Positions 36,844 through 49,547 of a DNA stretch of 64,000 nucleotides are shown piece after piece. The stretch is taken from the NCBI GenBank assembly GCA_037903475.1, contig JBAJFG010000323.1, positions 1 to 64,000 on the forward strand. Reading direction: 5' to 3'. The stretch is from Ancylostoma caninum. Lineage: Eukaryota > Nematoda > Chromadorea > Rhabditida > Ancylostomatidae. Below the pieces are notes generated by a model. The model was not told the origin of the DNA, searched no databases, and saw nothing but the letters and a program-made list of their open reading frames with translations. The position numbers were made by a program, and so were the translations under genes. Each line of letters starts with the position of its first letter. Position 1 is the first letter of the stretch.

Positions 36844-39348
36844 AGAGAGAGATAGATAGACAGATAGTTGGATAGAGAGAGAGGGAGAGAGAGAGCAGAA
36901 ACAAAATACGAAAATAAAGAGCTCCGCGAAAGTGATATGGCAAATAATAGGTAAAGCATATTTCGACAAGAAAGCATTTTTTTTAGTTATACCTACCGTT
37001 AGCGACACAATATTTGCCACGAGTAACATGAGGGAAAGCTGAAAAATTCAAAAAAAAAGCAACAAATCGACCATGAGGTAGTAAAACATAAGGCATAAAA
37101 AACTCATCAATTGCAGCCAAAACTAGTGTTCGGAAATTTCCAACTTTTTTCCAGCTACAGTACAGGCCAGTGTTGTATGTGGCCAGTTGATGAATTAACC
37201 AATAGCGGTAACTTTTCCGGTCACTTTTCCATTACCGATTAGCTGAATAGGGAATTTCCCGTACGCGTGACCCTGATAGGGGTTACCTATGGCAGGTAAA
37301 ATCATCACCTCTCTGGGAACCACGCACAAGCTCCTTCAATTTTTTCTTCTCCTTAGTTACTATTCCGAACCGCCTTGGGTATCACTCCCTATAGCTTTTC
37401 TATGCTATGGAGCACTATCCTGGATGTGATCCCTGGTGATCCGCGAAACTTTCGCCAGAGCATCTTCACGCCCTTCACACACTCCTCCACTCATGCTGTT
37501 TTCCTAGTGATGGGAGTTTCCATGTTTGAAACCTTCAAGGTGATTCAATTCCATAAAACTAGGACGTGACAATTCCATTCCTAAATGGAAATCCCCCAGC
37601 GACCTTAATGAAAACAACAGAAAAACCAGGAGAAATCACGACTAACCTGTTGAAAATGTATTGCACTTTTCATATTGATCTTGGTGAGGCCAAAGTAGGC
37701 GCTGGTGACCGGCACGACAAAAATCGCCAACAGCGGCAGCTGATGGAGCAGCTGTGGCGGCACGTACATGTTCTCCTCCCGCAGCCAGAGTACAACACTA
37801 CTGCACGACACGCACGTACACACGTAATTCTCGGATTACCGTCGGCGATGCGGGTCAACGCAGTGAATCTGAAAATTGCACGGTTCAGTAGCGTCACCGG
37901 GTGATGGCGGACGAGTTGATACGCATCGTGGTGGCAATGGATGGCTCAAACAACCGAAAAATGCCACGTGAACTACTTTTTTATAGGAATTTTGCTACTG
38001 CCTTTAGCCTGAGATCAACCTGATTGGTCCCAACACGATTATGAAATCCTCGAGGAAAATTATGGGTATGTAAAGGCGAGTCAACCCCCGACAGATAGGA
38101 AAGACACCATCTAATTTTGTGACAGCCGCCGTATCGCACACTGCTATTTTAGTTGTGTTATTTGCTTTGTTGACACGAATTCGACACATTTTTCATGCAA
38201 AAACGATGCGACGCCGCGAATAGTCTCTCGCGTCACAGATATCGTGAGAAAGTAAAATGACGATGTGAAATAGAAGAAGTGGCAAACATAGAACACAAAC
38301 ATACACGGTGTAAACACTGAACTCTCAACGATTAGTTCTCGAACAGAAGTGAAAATAGGAGGCAAAAATTGAGATGTGGACAGAAATGTAAATAAAACAC
38401 TAAAGCAAATAAATTAAATAGAAAAATAAAATATTCCAAATAAATAGGGTCGCAAACAAGAAATAGTTTAGGGAACAAAAAAATAAAAAGAAATCCACTG
38501 AACCTCACACTGAGATTCCACTGGAATCTTAAATATTACAGTAAATACTATTAGGTGACCAATTTTTCATCCTCCCCCCCCCACTCTGCTTTACATTTAA
38601 CTCCCAACCAGGTGAAGGTCTCCAATAGACCATGGGAGAAGTAAAAGAAACTGGCTGCACAGAGCACGTTCTCCTGTCACAACAAGGAGGGGAGCGGTGA
38701 AAGCGCAGACACTGAAGTGGGGGCGTGGCGTCCAGGACCTGTGCGATCGCGATTGGCTCATTACGTATGAGAAAGCGTAAGAGCACGGGAATGCTGGAGG
38801 GCACGGACGAAAAAGGGATTCGGGAGATAAGTCCTGTAAATGGTTCCGAATGTAGAATAATGATAAAAAAAAGAAAAAATGTCGTTCACTGACTTGAAAT
38901 GGGATTAGTCAAGACTTGAAATAATAGCGTTAGCACAAAAAATGATTAAAAATCAGGCCAAATTCACCTTGTCTTACCTACAACACCGAAAGCATACTGA
39001 TCTACGTGCTGAGTGAAATGAAATGAACAATGACGAAAAGTGAAAAAAAGAGACAGGAGAGCTCGAAGTGCATGGAATTCCTGCGTTGAGGACAAACGAA
39101 AAAATCAGCTCTTTTTCACACTGCATTCTCAAGGGACAACTTTTTCCAGCGCCAAAAGGACATTGAGTTCCGATGTCAAGAAGTGAACAGCGACAAACAA
39201 CAGCAAGAACAGAGCCTGTCTCCAGAGGAAGTGTCCCGATATCTTGACTGTTAGAAGAATTGCCGATATGAAATAAGAAATATAGAAAAATCGATGCGAA
39301 GGGACGTTTTTGTCCAAGTTGAGAAAAATTCGGATGGGCGTAGCATAA
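26574..39348 (-). CDS. Polytopic membrane protein, C-terminal 684 residues, 18 exons
   Basis: Exons in coding order: 39348-39141, 39008-38978, 38833-38739, 37868-37840, 37800-37647, 37038-36997, 34504-34431, 33385-33231, 33085-32880, 32084-31917, 31835-31662, 30061-29939, 29096-29049, 28929-28823, 28607-28576 (or from 28616), 28042-27907, 27847-27772, 26771-26574. Every junction is in phase. Nearly every exon encodes one or two hydrophobic spans (for example LSILQTAVTFICILLVLLH, ALVAFFPLFAVVFSG, VIVSFLSVFTFCIQWLYM), giving about 16-18 predicted membrane segments. The tail of about 50 residues after the last span is hydrophilic (SLGRGSTYSKRPF, ending LLKHQR). There is no RING, kinase, ABC or sterol-sensing signature. 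I do not recognise the family, so function is open; a multi-pass transporter or receptor-like protein is the safest wording. The first exon starts in phase 2, so the protein begins further upstream. It is convergent with the arrestin gene. Confidence 0.85.
28360..28505. repeat. Dispersed repeat copy inside an intron of the membrane gene
   Basis: It carries TACCTTGGGTATGAACACCT, GGTAGCAGCTGGATATAACA, AACACGTTTACCAGGGTAAT and CTCGATTACGCAT, the modules of the GGTAATCTCAATGATGCAT family. It lies about 90-140 bases to the right of the 28576-28607 exon's donor, within the intron downstream of that exon. Confidence 0.7.
29140..29720. repeat. Two or more dispersed repeat copies in the 29097-29938 intron
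   Basis: GGTAGCAGCAGGATGCAAAC (about 29303) and GGTAGCAGCTGGATGTAGAC (about 29524) are followed by ATGTCAAGAATGGGTAAG. Flanking CCATGAGTATGAGATACCCA elements are in the opposite orientation. They are interrupted members of the same family as 15330-15605, and the intron between the two exons is almost wholly repeat. Confidence 0.7.
31469..31481 (+). repeat. Poly-G tract (13)
   Basis: It lies within the 30062-31661 intron of the minus-strand membrane gene, so the transcript would carry a poly-C run here. Confidence 0.95.
34600..34940 (+). other. GC-rich block with overlapping open frames, unassigned
   Basis: Two overlapping open frames (34527-34895 and 34696-34935) lie in a GC-rich stretch inside the 34505-36996 intron of the minus-strand membrane gene. 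Composition differs from the AT-rich surroundings. There are no good splice sites, no recognisable domain and no obvious terminal repeats. It could be an old insertion carrying a captured or retroposed coding piece, or simply a GC-rich repeat fragment. Confidence 0.3.
36808..36898. repeat. (GA)n microsatellite
   Basis: Mostly GA dinucleotides with some GATA and GAAA interruptions over about 90 bp, in the intron just downstream (in coding direction) of the 37038-36997 exon. The translated open frames here are repeat artefacts. Confidence 0.95.
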
Positions 39349-40244
39349 CTACAACAAATGTTCTTCCGATAAGAAATCGCTCGGTATGGAGCTGCAGTGG
39401 CAGTTTTGAATAACTTACTGTTGGTTACAACAGGAAGGGTCCATGAGGCGTTGACCAATGGTGACCGCTTAGGGCTGATCATTCAAAAAAAAGATAGGAG
39501 AAAATAAAATAAATCAACGCTGATAACGCTGTCCAACTCCGACAAGGCCATGGGAAAATTTCGAAGATGGAGCATTGTGCCGCAGGCGAGATATGCCATT
39601 GGTTACTCAAGGCACTGATCCAGAGATTCAATTGCAGAGCTCAGCCGCACCGCCCTTCACTGGTACAGCGCTCCACTCCCGAAATTTCCGATGCCAAAGT
39701 TCGGGTCTCCATTCCTACACCGTAGAGTTCTTGCTATGGTAGTCAGCAAACTCGTGAGGCGAAATGCCCATAAAACAGGCGAAACGTCAAAATTCAAGGA
39801 AAAAATTGAAAAAAAAATCGCATAAAAGCGCGATTATCAAGCCACGATCACACAAATCACAGTAGTGAATATAGCGATTATAGCAGCTGGAAATCTGTCT
39901 TGCGTGCCCTTGCCACGCTATCACTGTCCCAAGTGGCCCAAGTATGCGTAGTCCCAATGTTTGGAATCCAGTGTGCACGCACATTTTTCAATTTGTTGTC
40001 AATGTGTTCGAGCAAATATTACGAACATGAAGAAAACCAGTGAAAACGAAAGTGTCAACAAGAAATGAAATGGAATTCATATCGTAAAGTAAAAGTTATT
40101 GCATAAGAAATTTCCGGGAGATCTCTGGGAACTCTCTTTCAGATTTTCACGGTTCAATAAGCCGGTGAAAAATTATGCTGAAATAATACCATCTCGTTAG
40201 ATGTTGCTTCTGAAATCATTCAGTAACACTTCCAATTTTCCCAC

Positions 40245-40362
40245 CTCCATATAAAACAATTGGAATGTGAAAATAAATTTCCAGATGTTCCAAAGAAAAA
40301 AGAAATCAAGCACAAAAAGCAGCGTGGGATGCAGAGGCACTGAAGAAAGAATGTTAGGTGGC
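40245..40362 (-). CDS. Exon of a membrane protein, likely the same gene as 26574-39348
   Basis: The acceptor CACTTTAG precedes 40362 and the donor GAG/GTGGGA follows 40245. The 39 codons include HPTLLFVLDFFFLWNIWKFI, a clear membrane segment with aromatic belt residues. It starts after one leftover base and ends on a codon boundary. The next exon down (39348-39141) needs a phase-2 partner, so at least one more small exon should lie between them; a candidate ending with donor GTAAGT at about 39423 exists but is not fully consistent. Confidence 0.6.
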
Positions 40363-40550
40363 CTAAAGTGAAGCAATTCTGAACTTAATAACACTGCAGA
40401 AAAGTCACATTTTTAAAATGATGATTGCAGTGCAATTTTCGCAATTAACCTGCGAGAATTTCACACTTTCAACTCTGGTGATTGTACATCTTCGCTTTTC
40501 AGGTGAATTTTGAAGGATGTTCATGCCGTTCGTAACTTTGCCAACAGCCT

Positions 40551-41114
40551 CTTAAAATCGTTTTTGAGATTTTAACTCTAAAATAATCTCCAGGGGCTGG
40601 TGATCACAATGGTATACATACATGACTTATATGGAAGATTGCTGCAAAATCCCATTTCCGACCCCAATTCTTAAGGAGCCTTTGGGCGGAGCCGCGGCAG
40701 AGCTAACAAACTTTTCGAATAATTCACTCCAGGAAGCGCACCTCCTGAGGAAATTCATATTCCCCGTGAGAATTCTTCATCAACACCCTAACAGAATAGA
40801 AACCGTGCTCCATTAGCTCCAGAGTCAAGACCGTGAACTCCTTTGTAAGTCACACATGGAAGACAGTTACTATCCTGTTAGGGAGTTGATGAAGAACTCT
40901 CACGAGGGATACGAATTTCCCCAGGAGTTGCGCTTCCTGGAGTGAATTATTCAGAAAGTTACTTAGCTCCGCCCCCGGTTCCGCCCAAATGCTCCTTAAA
41001 AATTGGGTTTCGGAAATGGGGTTTTCCAGCAGTATTGCATGGAATCACGTATACCGTTGTGATCATCAGCTCCTGGAGATTCTTTTAACGTTGAAATCCC
41101 AAAAACGATTTCAA
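40551..41114. mobile_element. ~560-bp fold-back element
   Basis: Two arms of about 240 bp are inverted and moderately diverged. ATCTCCAGGGGCTGGTGATC (left) pairs with GATCATCAGCTCCTGGAGAT (right). ATTCACTCCAGGAAGCGCAC pairs with GCGCTTCCTGGAGTGAAT. CTAACAG pairs with CTGTTAG close to an 80-bp centre. No coding potential. The structure fits a fold-back (Foldback/MITE) transposon or an inverted duplication. Confidence 0.85.
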
Positions 41115-44100
41115 GGTGAGACACTGCCTTTTAGCGCACGCGAAATGAGCACTTTTAAGAAGCATGAATAGGATCTCGGTTGAATTCGAGGTGAATCCTG
41201 GGTTAATTTCTTTGGCTGCGAATAGAGTCAAGGTAATTTTGGCTTATTTCCTTGCAACATTCTTTGTACTTTCACCCGAGTTTCAGACGAAATTTGCAGG
41301 GGTAGAATCAGCGAAGACTGTTTAAGTAACCAGGAAACGCAACGAAGATCTAGAAATTTTCAGCAGTTCCGAAGAATAGTTCACTACACCGATTCAGAGT
41401 ATAAACGTCTACAGTAGAACATGATTCACGAGCAAGTCCTCTGACTCATTTGGATTTTCAGAGGAAAAAAAAATAAGCCCTCATAACTGTACGAAAATAT
41501 GGTAAAGCGCAAAAAGCAGAGGAGCACAGTAAATGTGGAGACGCAGAGAAAGAGATTCAGTCACCCCAGTAAGCAGGAAGGTTTTAGAGTGATAGAAAAG
41601 TTTTTAATGCTGACGACATAATGAGTATTCTGGATGGAAGAGGCAAGATGAAGTGACAGAAAAAGAAAATCGAAAAAAAAGAGAAAGGGAAATGAATTTT
41701 ACCTGATCGGGACCTAATGAGGAAGAGAATACGACTTCTTAGAATGATTTCTTCAGAAATGTCTCTAATAAGGAGAACATCTTCAAGATTTCTATTAAAA
41801 AACCCCGTAGGCGCCAAAAACGAGGAGACCACGAGGCCGGAAAAGCCAGCAAACTAATGCTGAGCGCATGGATTCTCCAGAAGCTGAGCGGCCTCAAATC
41901 AAATTCGCCAACGTCAACGATCGAGGCGGTCCCAGGAATGAGTGGAGAGCACTCAAGTGAGGATAGAGACGATTCCGCATTACTCGCATCCGATCGCCAG
42001 CGAGGATATACTTAAGCCAGTTCTCGACTAACCGATTCTGGACTAGTTTCGCTAGCCGCAACATCATCATGCGCTAATTAATGACATCTACAACAACCAC
42101 GTACATATCTCATATGGGAAAAGATCCAAAAAAAGGAAGAAAAAGAGAGATAAGGAGGGAAGAGAAGACCATCTCTGAGCCGAGGAAAACCACTGATGAG
42201 ATTTGACGGCGAGTGGTCTTTCACGACGCGGGACTAGATTCGGCTGAGAGATGTGCTCCACTCTACAGCAATCTGGTGCAGTTTTTCCCCGGAAAAGTTA
42301 GCAGAGAACATCACTGGCTGGGGAAACTTAACATGGACATAAAATTGATGAGAAAACTAGGTAGTCAGAAAAAGGGGAATGATGACAAAAATGGCCAAAA
42401 GTAGCACGACATAGGATGCGTGCTATAAACAGCAATGCGAGCTTTTCCTGAGTGGAAATCCTCACCGAGGTTAAGCAAGAAATCCTAGATGTGTAGAAAT
42501 TGAGAGCTAAAAAAAAGAAGAAAATATCCAAACTTCCGTGAGCCATAATGACCGCATGATGCACCGGTGACTCACCCAATTTGCCTCATCCTTGAGTCTC
42601 ACAATTCTAATTGATCTCTACAATATTGACCTGGTACCAATTGCCCATTAATGCGAGGATAATAAAAATAATAGCCGTTCCCAAAATTTCTAGAGAACAA
42701 AAAAATAGAGCTCAAGGCAATGCAGAGAAATGCAGAAAAGGCAATGGTAGTCAATTGGCTAACAGGCTTAGCCCGTCAGTCTTGCGCATGCTATGGTTTT
42801 AAATACATTAAATTAGCAGTACATTAAGGAGAAGCCATTTGCAAATGCGCTCTACGAGAATTCCTCAGAGGACTTCTGCTCATTCAAGAAGGAAAAAACA
42901 AATCCAGGAAGATGGGAATTTTTCCATTTCTTCCATTTTCTTATTTCTTTCTTTTTCTTTTTTTAGTCTGGGAAGATGAGCCGGAGCCGCGTGAGCGATG
43001 CTACCCATAAAATACGTATTCGAAATGCTTACCCACACCATCTGCTTTTCAAGGGGAAAAATGATCATTTGGAGAGAGAAAAAATCGAAGATAGTGATGG
43101 AAAACAGTTGCGGATTTCATACCTCATTGGAAATACAAATGAAATTAGAATGATTATAATCACATGAAACACAAGACAATATAGTAATACGAAAATTTTA
43201 GAGACTGCGAACAAGAGGATAAAGAAAACCCCGCAGAACTTCGCATAACTTCTGAACCTTCCGCTATGAAGCTAGGAGGGTGAACAAGTCGAGTTCAGTT
43301 GTCATCTCGGAATTTCATAAGCATTTTACTAAGAGGAAGATTATAAGAATATTCTTCTTTGAGCTAAATCTAGGAAGGAAAAGACCTGATAACATCAGAG
43401 ATTTCAGATATTAAAAGAGGTTTGGTTGCACAATCTGGGTGCCATTTTCAGAAGTGACACGCTTGAAATGTATAACGAATTCATTTTCGTTTTACCCTTT
43501 AATATTTGATGTTTTACCAGGTTCCGAGAACGAGTATGAATTGTACGTTTCAACGGCTTTCGTATTTTATCATAATATTCTCATACATACTTTTAAATTG
43601 TCGCTCTGATCTGGAAAAAAAAAAACAAGAACCCAAGGATCAAATACAGTTGGTTGATGATCCACTACTAATGATGCAAAAATGTAACAAGTCTCATTTC
43701 CACGCCGAATTTGCGAACGTTAACACCGACAGAAAAAAGTGAACCAAAGCAGATGTTGAAGAAAATTTCTTAAAACTAGTTTTCAATCGAAATCTCGATG
43801 ATTTCTGATACCAATATTTTCTTTGAGAGAAGAAAAATCTGAGAAGGTAATAAAAAAAGAGTTCGAAAAAACTTGATTCTGTAGTGTTATAACGATTTGA
43901 AAACTTCTTCGATTAGTTATAATAGCAAATGGGATGAATTGAGAAAAAAAGCTCAAGAAAAATGAAAATAAGTATAGTTTCATTGAATGTATTACTATAA
44001 CCAAGAGCAAATGAAGAAAAAGAAATATGCTCATTTAATTATACAGATTGCAGAGACTTTGGTGTGTAGGACGTTATAAAGAAAAATGGTATGGCGAAGC

Positions 44101-45599
44101 TCTGCGATTGGACAATTTTTCGCAACGGCCAATCGTCGGTCAGTAGAACACGGCTTCGCAGCCTTCTTCTGGCACAACAGTCCAGACCGCAAATTTTTCA
44201 AGAAAATCTTACTGCAGGAGCACACTGGCTTGAAAATTTCTGGTGAGTTCACGGACATAAACACTGCTCATTAAAGAGCAACTGGAACATCGGAGATGAT
44301 GTAATTGGAGAAAGGCTAACGGAAGAGGAAATAATCAAATTTTACTTTTTACAAAAATACACTAGTAGTTGATTGGATCATCGGAGTCTTTTTCCAACTG
44401 GAAGGAGAATTAGCCACGAAATTAAGAAATTGTTACATACTTGGGAGAAAAGTCTCAGCATTCTTCAGTACTTTAGATACTTCTGAGGAGTCGTTAAATA
44501 AACGGAATAACGAGTATGTAAGGTTAGCCTAACAGATTTCTCCCATAGAACAACACACTATTCCCTTCTGCTGCATGAAATAGGAAAAAATGCCTCAAAA
44601 ATAAGAAGTTTGAACCAAGTCTTGATGAAGGGGAATGAAACCGATATCCTAGAGGTAAGACAAAAATCCTAGCCACCCTGGATTACCAATAGTTCCGCAT
44701 AACCGTGAAAACAGATCCAGTCCACTATAATAGTAGGTTATTTAGGACCCGAATGTATCATTGAGGTTACACAGGGTAAACGATGTTAGCGATTGGTAAA
44801 CTTGCCAGCAACTTGCCAGATGCCAGCATGTTTGCCTTGAATGGTCTCAATGCTCATGCTGCTCCAGGGTGCGTCTTGCATGGACGGATGGATAATTTTG
44901 CCGACGAACACGACTACCCATTGGTAGCAGCTGGGTGTAAACAACGTATGGGTAATAGCGTTGATGTTAGGTAAAGTGTAGGCTTGGGTACATTAGCAAG
45001 TTTACCATGCGTGATCTCATTCCAACGCTAAAACAAAGCCATTGTGACATTCTACCAGAATCTCCTACAATAGTGAATCCTAGTGCTCCGGATAAGCCAT
45101 CCCGCGCAAGTAATCCTAAATTCTCAGACCATGCCATCACAACCATCAAAAAGAGCGAAGGGAAGCCGTTCAACAAGTGCACTGCCGGCTTTGCAGCTTC
45201 GGCCTAACGGACTTATGTTCGTGCTTTTTCCCGTGCCGTAACGTCGTTACGTGCTATTATAATCGCCGGCGAGAGGCTCTTGTTCCGTCAAAGAAAGCCA
45301 ACAGCGTGGATAACTATGGGAACGTGGTTGTTCGCTGGGTTGCCCTTCTCTTAGGCATGGAAGCTGCCGGACCGAAGGTGAAATGGCTCATATTCTTTCA
45401 TGAAGGACGGGGTAGGGATCTGAAAATAGGAATGGTAGGGGGTTGGAAGTTTCCTCGAGCACAATTTCTGTTTTAAATGCAATGTTCATAAGAAATCTAA
45501 CCTGAAACCCAGGAACTCTGACCACATTCAAATTGGTATTTCGTCTCCTGGACCAATTTTTTTGTCTATCACCATTTCCAGAACAGGCTCTGTACTTAC
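41115..45599. other. Non-coding interval, few supported features
   Basis: Probable intron or intergenic DNA. It holds a CACCGGTG palindrome (42561-42575) and a CCAAT dyad (44106-44134). A possible weak minus-strand exon at about 41703-41790 (frame NLEDVLLIRDISEEI) has an acceptor-like TTTTTTAATAG but a donor phase that does not fit its neighbours. Repeats of the GGTAATCTCAATGATGCAT family occupy about 44745-45010. Confidence 0.4.
44745..45010. repeat. Dispersed repeat block, GGTAATCTCAATGATGCAT family
   Basis: It contains ATCATTGAGGTTACACAGGG near 44758, GGTAGCAGCTGGGTGTAAAC near 44923, and AGTTTACCATGCGTGATCTC near 44999. These are the three modules seen in other copies. Confidence 0.65.
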
Positions 45600-45826
45600 A
45601 AAAATAAAATATCCTGTAGAATCCAGAACATCAGCTGTTCTCCTCAAAGCAACCCAGCCGCCCTTCTCTGCCAGACAACGTTCAAAAACAAGGTTCAGAC
45701 AAATGTGCAAAAGCCAAGCGCCAATGATCGTAATGAGCCGAACCGCGAAACCTAATACTTGCGGAAGAAAACGAATAAAAGTTTCGACATTTGGCAAAAC
45801 AATAGCCGCTTGCACCAGTTCGCCGA
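45600..45826 (-). CDS. Exon of a membrane protein, relation to neighbours uncertain
   Basis: The donor is a strong TTT/GTAAGT at 45600-45599. The acceptor is one of the AGs at 45827, 45809 or near 45770, all in the same phase. The frame contains VLGFAVRLITIIGAWLLHI (a membrane span), then CLAEKGGWVALRRTADVL and GYFIF. It may be followed by a terminal exon from about 45501 (acceptor GGGTTTCAG) that stays open for about 38 codons, which would make this the end of a separate gene. Alternatively it belongs to the same chain as the exons below 40.4 kb. Confidence 0.55.
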
Positions 45827-48800
45827 CTCATTTACACTTTGAACGCGTTGCTCGCGGCAAACTCGTGATTTAAAGTTACAAAGAGTAACTATACCCAAGT
45901 GTAATGTAAGCGCCGGGAAGAAAACACCCTTTGTTGGTGGATGGAAACACAGGAAAATAGTCATATATGCGCTTGCTAAGCTGTTGGGGCCTCATTTCAA
46001 CCTCAGTGGCGCGCGACAGTCACGCATGGCGCGTACGAGAAGCGGCTCTGGACCAGGTACAAGCCCACTGGCCGTGTCACACTACAAGATCGATCGATAG
46101 CGAGAAAAGTGATATCAATGGAATGTGAGGATGCGCAGACAATCATAGCGCCACGGAGCAGATCAGGTGAGCGGGTCCAAAGCATTGAATTTTTCTATGT
46201 CTCGGTGATTTGTAGAATTAAACGCTAGTGTGTCGAGAAGGTGCCCATTTATAATGGCTCCAGGCCTGCATCAGTCGCTGCAAGACCCATTATTCACTCT
46301 GGCTCAACCCCCATCGCTTTCCCACTTTAGCTCTGCAAAAGGGAAACCAGTCACAGCGAGCGTATTTGCGATGATGAATCACGTCGATCAACGGCCCTAT
46401 ATGGCGGCTGCCGGGAGTGGAATTAACCTCACATGGAACGTTTTTGCAAGGATACGTGCATTTTGGAGCAGGTCGGTTGCACTGTAGTAAATTCCAGAGT
46501 ATTTCTACGGGTTAGATATGGAGGAGAGGTTTTGTTGGAATGAAAGCCTCGAGAGGAATGAAACAGCTATATTCTTCGATATACATCAAATACAATAATA
46601 TATTACTCAAGGTTAAATACTCGTTATATACTTTTTGTTATATAGAGGTATACTGGTTCACAGCACCAGTAACATCGAACAAGACTGTGACACATATGTA
46701 GCAAAATTCAGGCACTGGAACCAGTTGATTTGACAATTCTACACCTCACTACTTCCCTATGATGTTTTTAAATATCTAGTCTAGGTAGAAACATAAATAA
46801 AAGAAATAGTCCAATAAGAATCTCCGTTACTGTGTTTGTAGTCAAGTAAATTACACAAATTACACATTACTTTTTTTAGAACTGAAAATGAGTGCAAAAT
46901 TAACTTCAAGCACGATGAAAACTAAAAACAAACAGAGAAACAAACAGAGTTGTCCCCCGCTCAAATCATAGGGAAACCCTAAACTCAACGTAGGAAGAAA
47001 GTGGCACTTTCTAGTACTTCTGCCCCAGAATTTTCCAAGAAAAATTCACCACAAATTCTGTTCATTCTGTCATTTGATGAGCTAGTCACACAAGTTATAC
47101 TGTTCCGGTACGGCAGCATCGTTCTGTGGGCTTACGGTAGGGTTACCGTAATAAGGAATTGTGCACCCACAATACTGGGAGGGAAAGGAAGATTTTGACC
47201 AGGAAATGGTAATGGTAATGGACGCAGCAGCAATTAGTATATCAAATGACATTTTCGTGCGAAGTTTCAGAAAATTCCGCGAGATATTGTATCTACTGTG
47301 CACCCATATACACATTTCCATAAAACCCTCATAAACCGACTCATTTACAGTGGAGCGGGTAAAATTTAGGGAACTCAAATTCAAAAAAATTCTCAGGGAC
47401 TGTTGAGGCGATGGATAGTTTCGAGAAGAGCAGGATTTCCAAAAAGTAGGAATCCTATCAATCCTTTAAGATCCTGGACAAAGATGGGATGTTCTTGCAC
47501 TTTTGGATATTTATGAATCATCATCATTAGCTGACCCACAATCAGCTGATTTCACTTGACACTTCATCAGAAAAAAAAACGAGATTCGATAGCAAGCGAT
47601 TAAAGAAGCTCGGAGTTTTTGGATCAACACAAAGGGAAAGAGGAATTTTGTGCTTTGCGCCCAAAGATGTGTAAAAAGGATTGGATTGAAGATGAAAGAG
47701 TACACTATACTGCACTAGAACATTTTAAAAAGTGGTAAATTATTCGGAAAATAGAATTTTTTCATACCGTCTATGGAAACTAACCGTATTCTGAGGTGGT
47801 AGCTACTATTTCCAAAAGAGGAGCATTTTCAGTCCCTTTCGTAATGCAACCAGCAATAAAACTGCTCCGACTCATACCTCAAAACACCCCGAATCCCAAA
47901 GAAACCAATATGGTCTCCCCCATAAAGGATAGAATGCCCATTTGATCGCATTCAGCTCTTTAATTAGCAATAGAAAAAGCTCTTCACACTCGTCGCCGCT
48001 TTCACAGCGCTGGCCATTCCTCGCAAGGGCGTTGATTCATATAGAATTACTCATCACCTCATAACATCTTTGCATTGAGCGCTATTGATGTGAGCAAGAA
48101 AGGGGAATGCGTTATTCCCAGTACCAAGGAGACCCATTCAGAACTACATGGAAATATTCCATCATAATATCAAGACCTTTGAACAATATCCCCCCCAAAT
48201 TTCCACAAACACCTCCACTATCTATTAGAAATTGGGATTTTTTTTTACTTGTTCCACATGGTTGTGTCCCACTATGAAAAAAGGAACAATAATAGGCAGA
48301 AAACTTCATTTCTCCAACTCCATTCATTCAAAATTCGACTGTCAAAATAGGGTTTTTTTTATAAAGGACCACGACCAAACCAAAAAAAGTAAACTTTTTT
48401 TTTAACCAAATCAGCTGATGACGTTGTGTGTTTACAAATAATCTTTCTGAACCCTTCCAAAGCTATTAAAGCGGTGCATTAATAAGCTCGGATATTTTAA
48501 CAGTTACATAGGAGTTTTCCTCGATCCCACCAGGACTAGCTGATCTAAAGGATCGAAGTATAAACGCTTCGAAGAGTGGGAACCAGCTAAAGTACGATCG
48601 AAGCAAAACTAAAGTGCACTTCGACTCTTCACTCATGACGTATCCACAGAACAAACCCGGATCTGTGATCTGGCCATGAGATGTCAGCTGTTTTCACGTT
48701 ATGATTGTCATAAACTCGGTACTCCAACCAGCAATACTAGTCACGAAAACATGTATACAGCATAAGAGGGGAAATAGACTAAATATTCATGGAACATTGA

Positions 48801-49547
48801 GATTCCAAACATGGATTTCCTATACGTAGTTTGTGATGATAAAGCTTTGAGATTCATAACCAAGACTAGGTCAGACGCACAAGCATGAAATTCTCTACAT
48901 TCCCTACTTATCAGTGGATTCAACTATTGATGGTAGCTGGGAGAGGAAGAAGATTCCAAATTGAGTAGAGCAAGTCAACTTCTCGGCTATAGAATGCTCA
49001 GGGTGACAACAAAGTCTTTGGCCAAATATAACAAATTGTAGAACATGGATAAGATGGGCTAGCAATCTGGAAACTTATCTGGGCTATGTAGAATTCATGC
49101 GCTTTAGGAACCCACTCTTGGATTTGGATATTTCTCTTGGCTTCTTTTAAAGTCGACAAAGCCGTCGGCGATTGCAAGGCACAAGGGCCGCAACTTGGTC
49201 GAGCTTTTATGGTCCCGTTTTTTCCTTAGGTCTACAACAAGGGAGCTGTTATTTCACTAAACTTTAGCACTAATCCTGTGTTCTAAGAACTGCATCTCAG
49301 AGGTCCAGATGTCTTCGTTCCAGAGAGCGCGCTAATTATTAAGCAAATATTCCATTTAACAATTCCGACCTCCGCCCGTACGTCCTCTACCATATGTTCG
49401 TTGTCTTTCTTTTTTTATTTGTTTCTGTTATTCTGACCTACCACATAGCGGTTACTAATGATGCACGCCTACGCGCGTAATAAATAATGAAAGTAAGAAT
49501 AAATATGACGGGTTTGGTGAAATCAAAAACTGGGGGTCTGAACCAAC
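45827..49547. other. No gene supported
   Basis: It contains a diverged copy of the 18.4-19.2 kb repeat at 47090-47290 (GGCTTACGGTAGGGTTACCG, TATCAAATGACATTTTC). Open frames such as 48466-48654 minus have an exon-like feel but no matching phase. I see nothing else. Confidence 0.4.
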
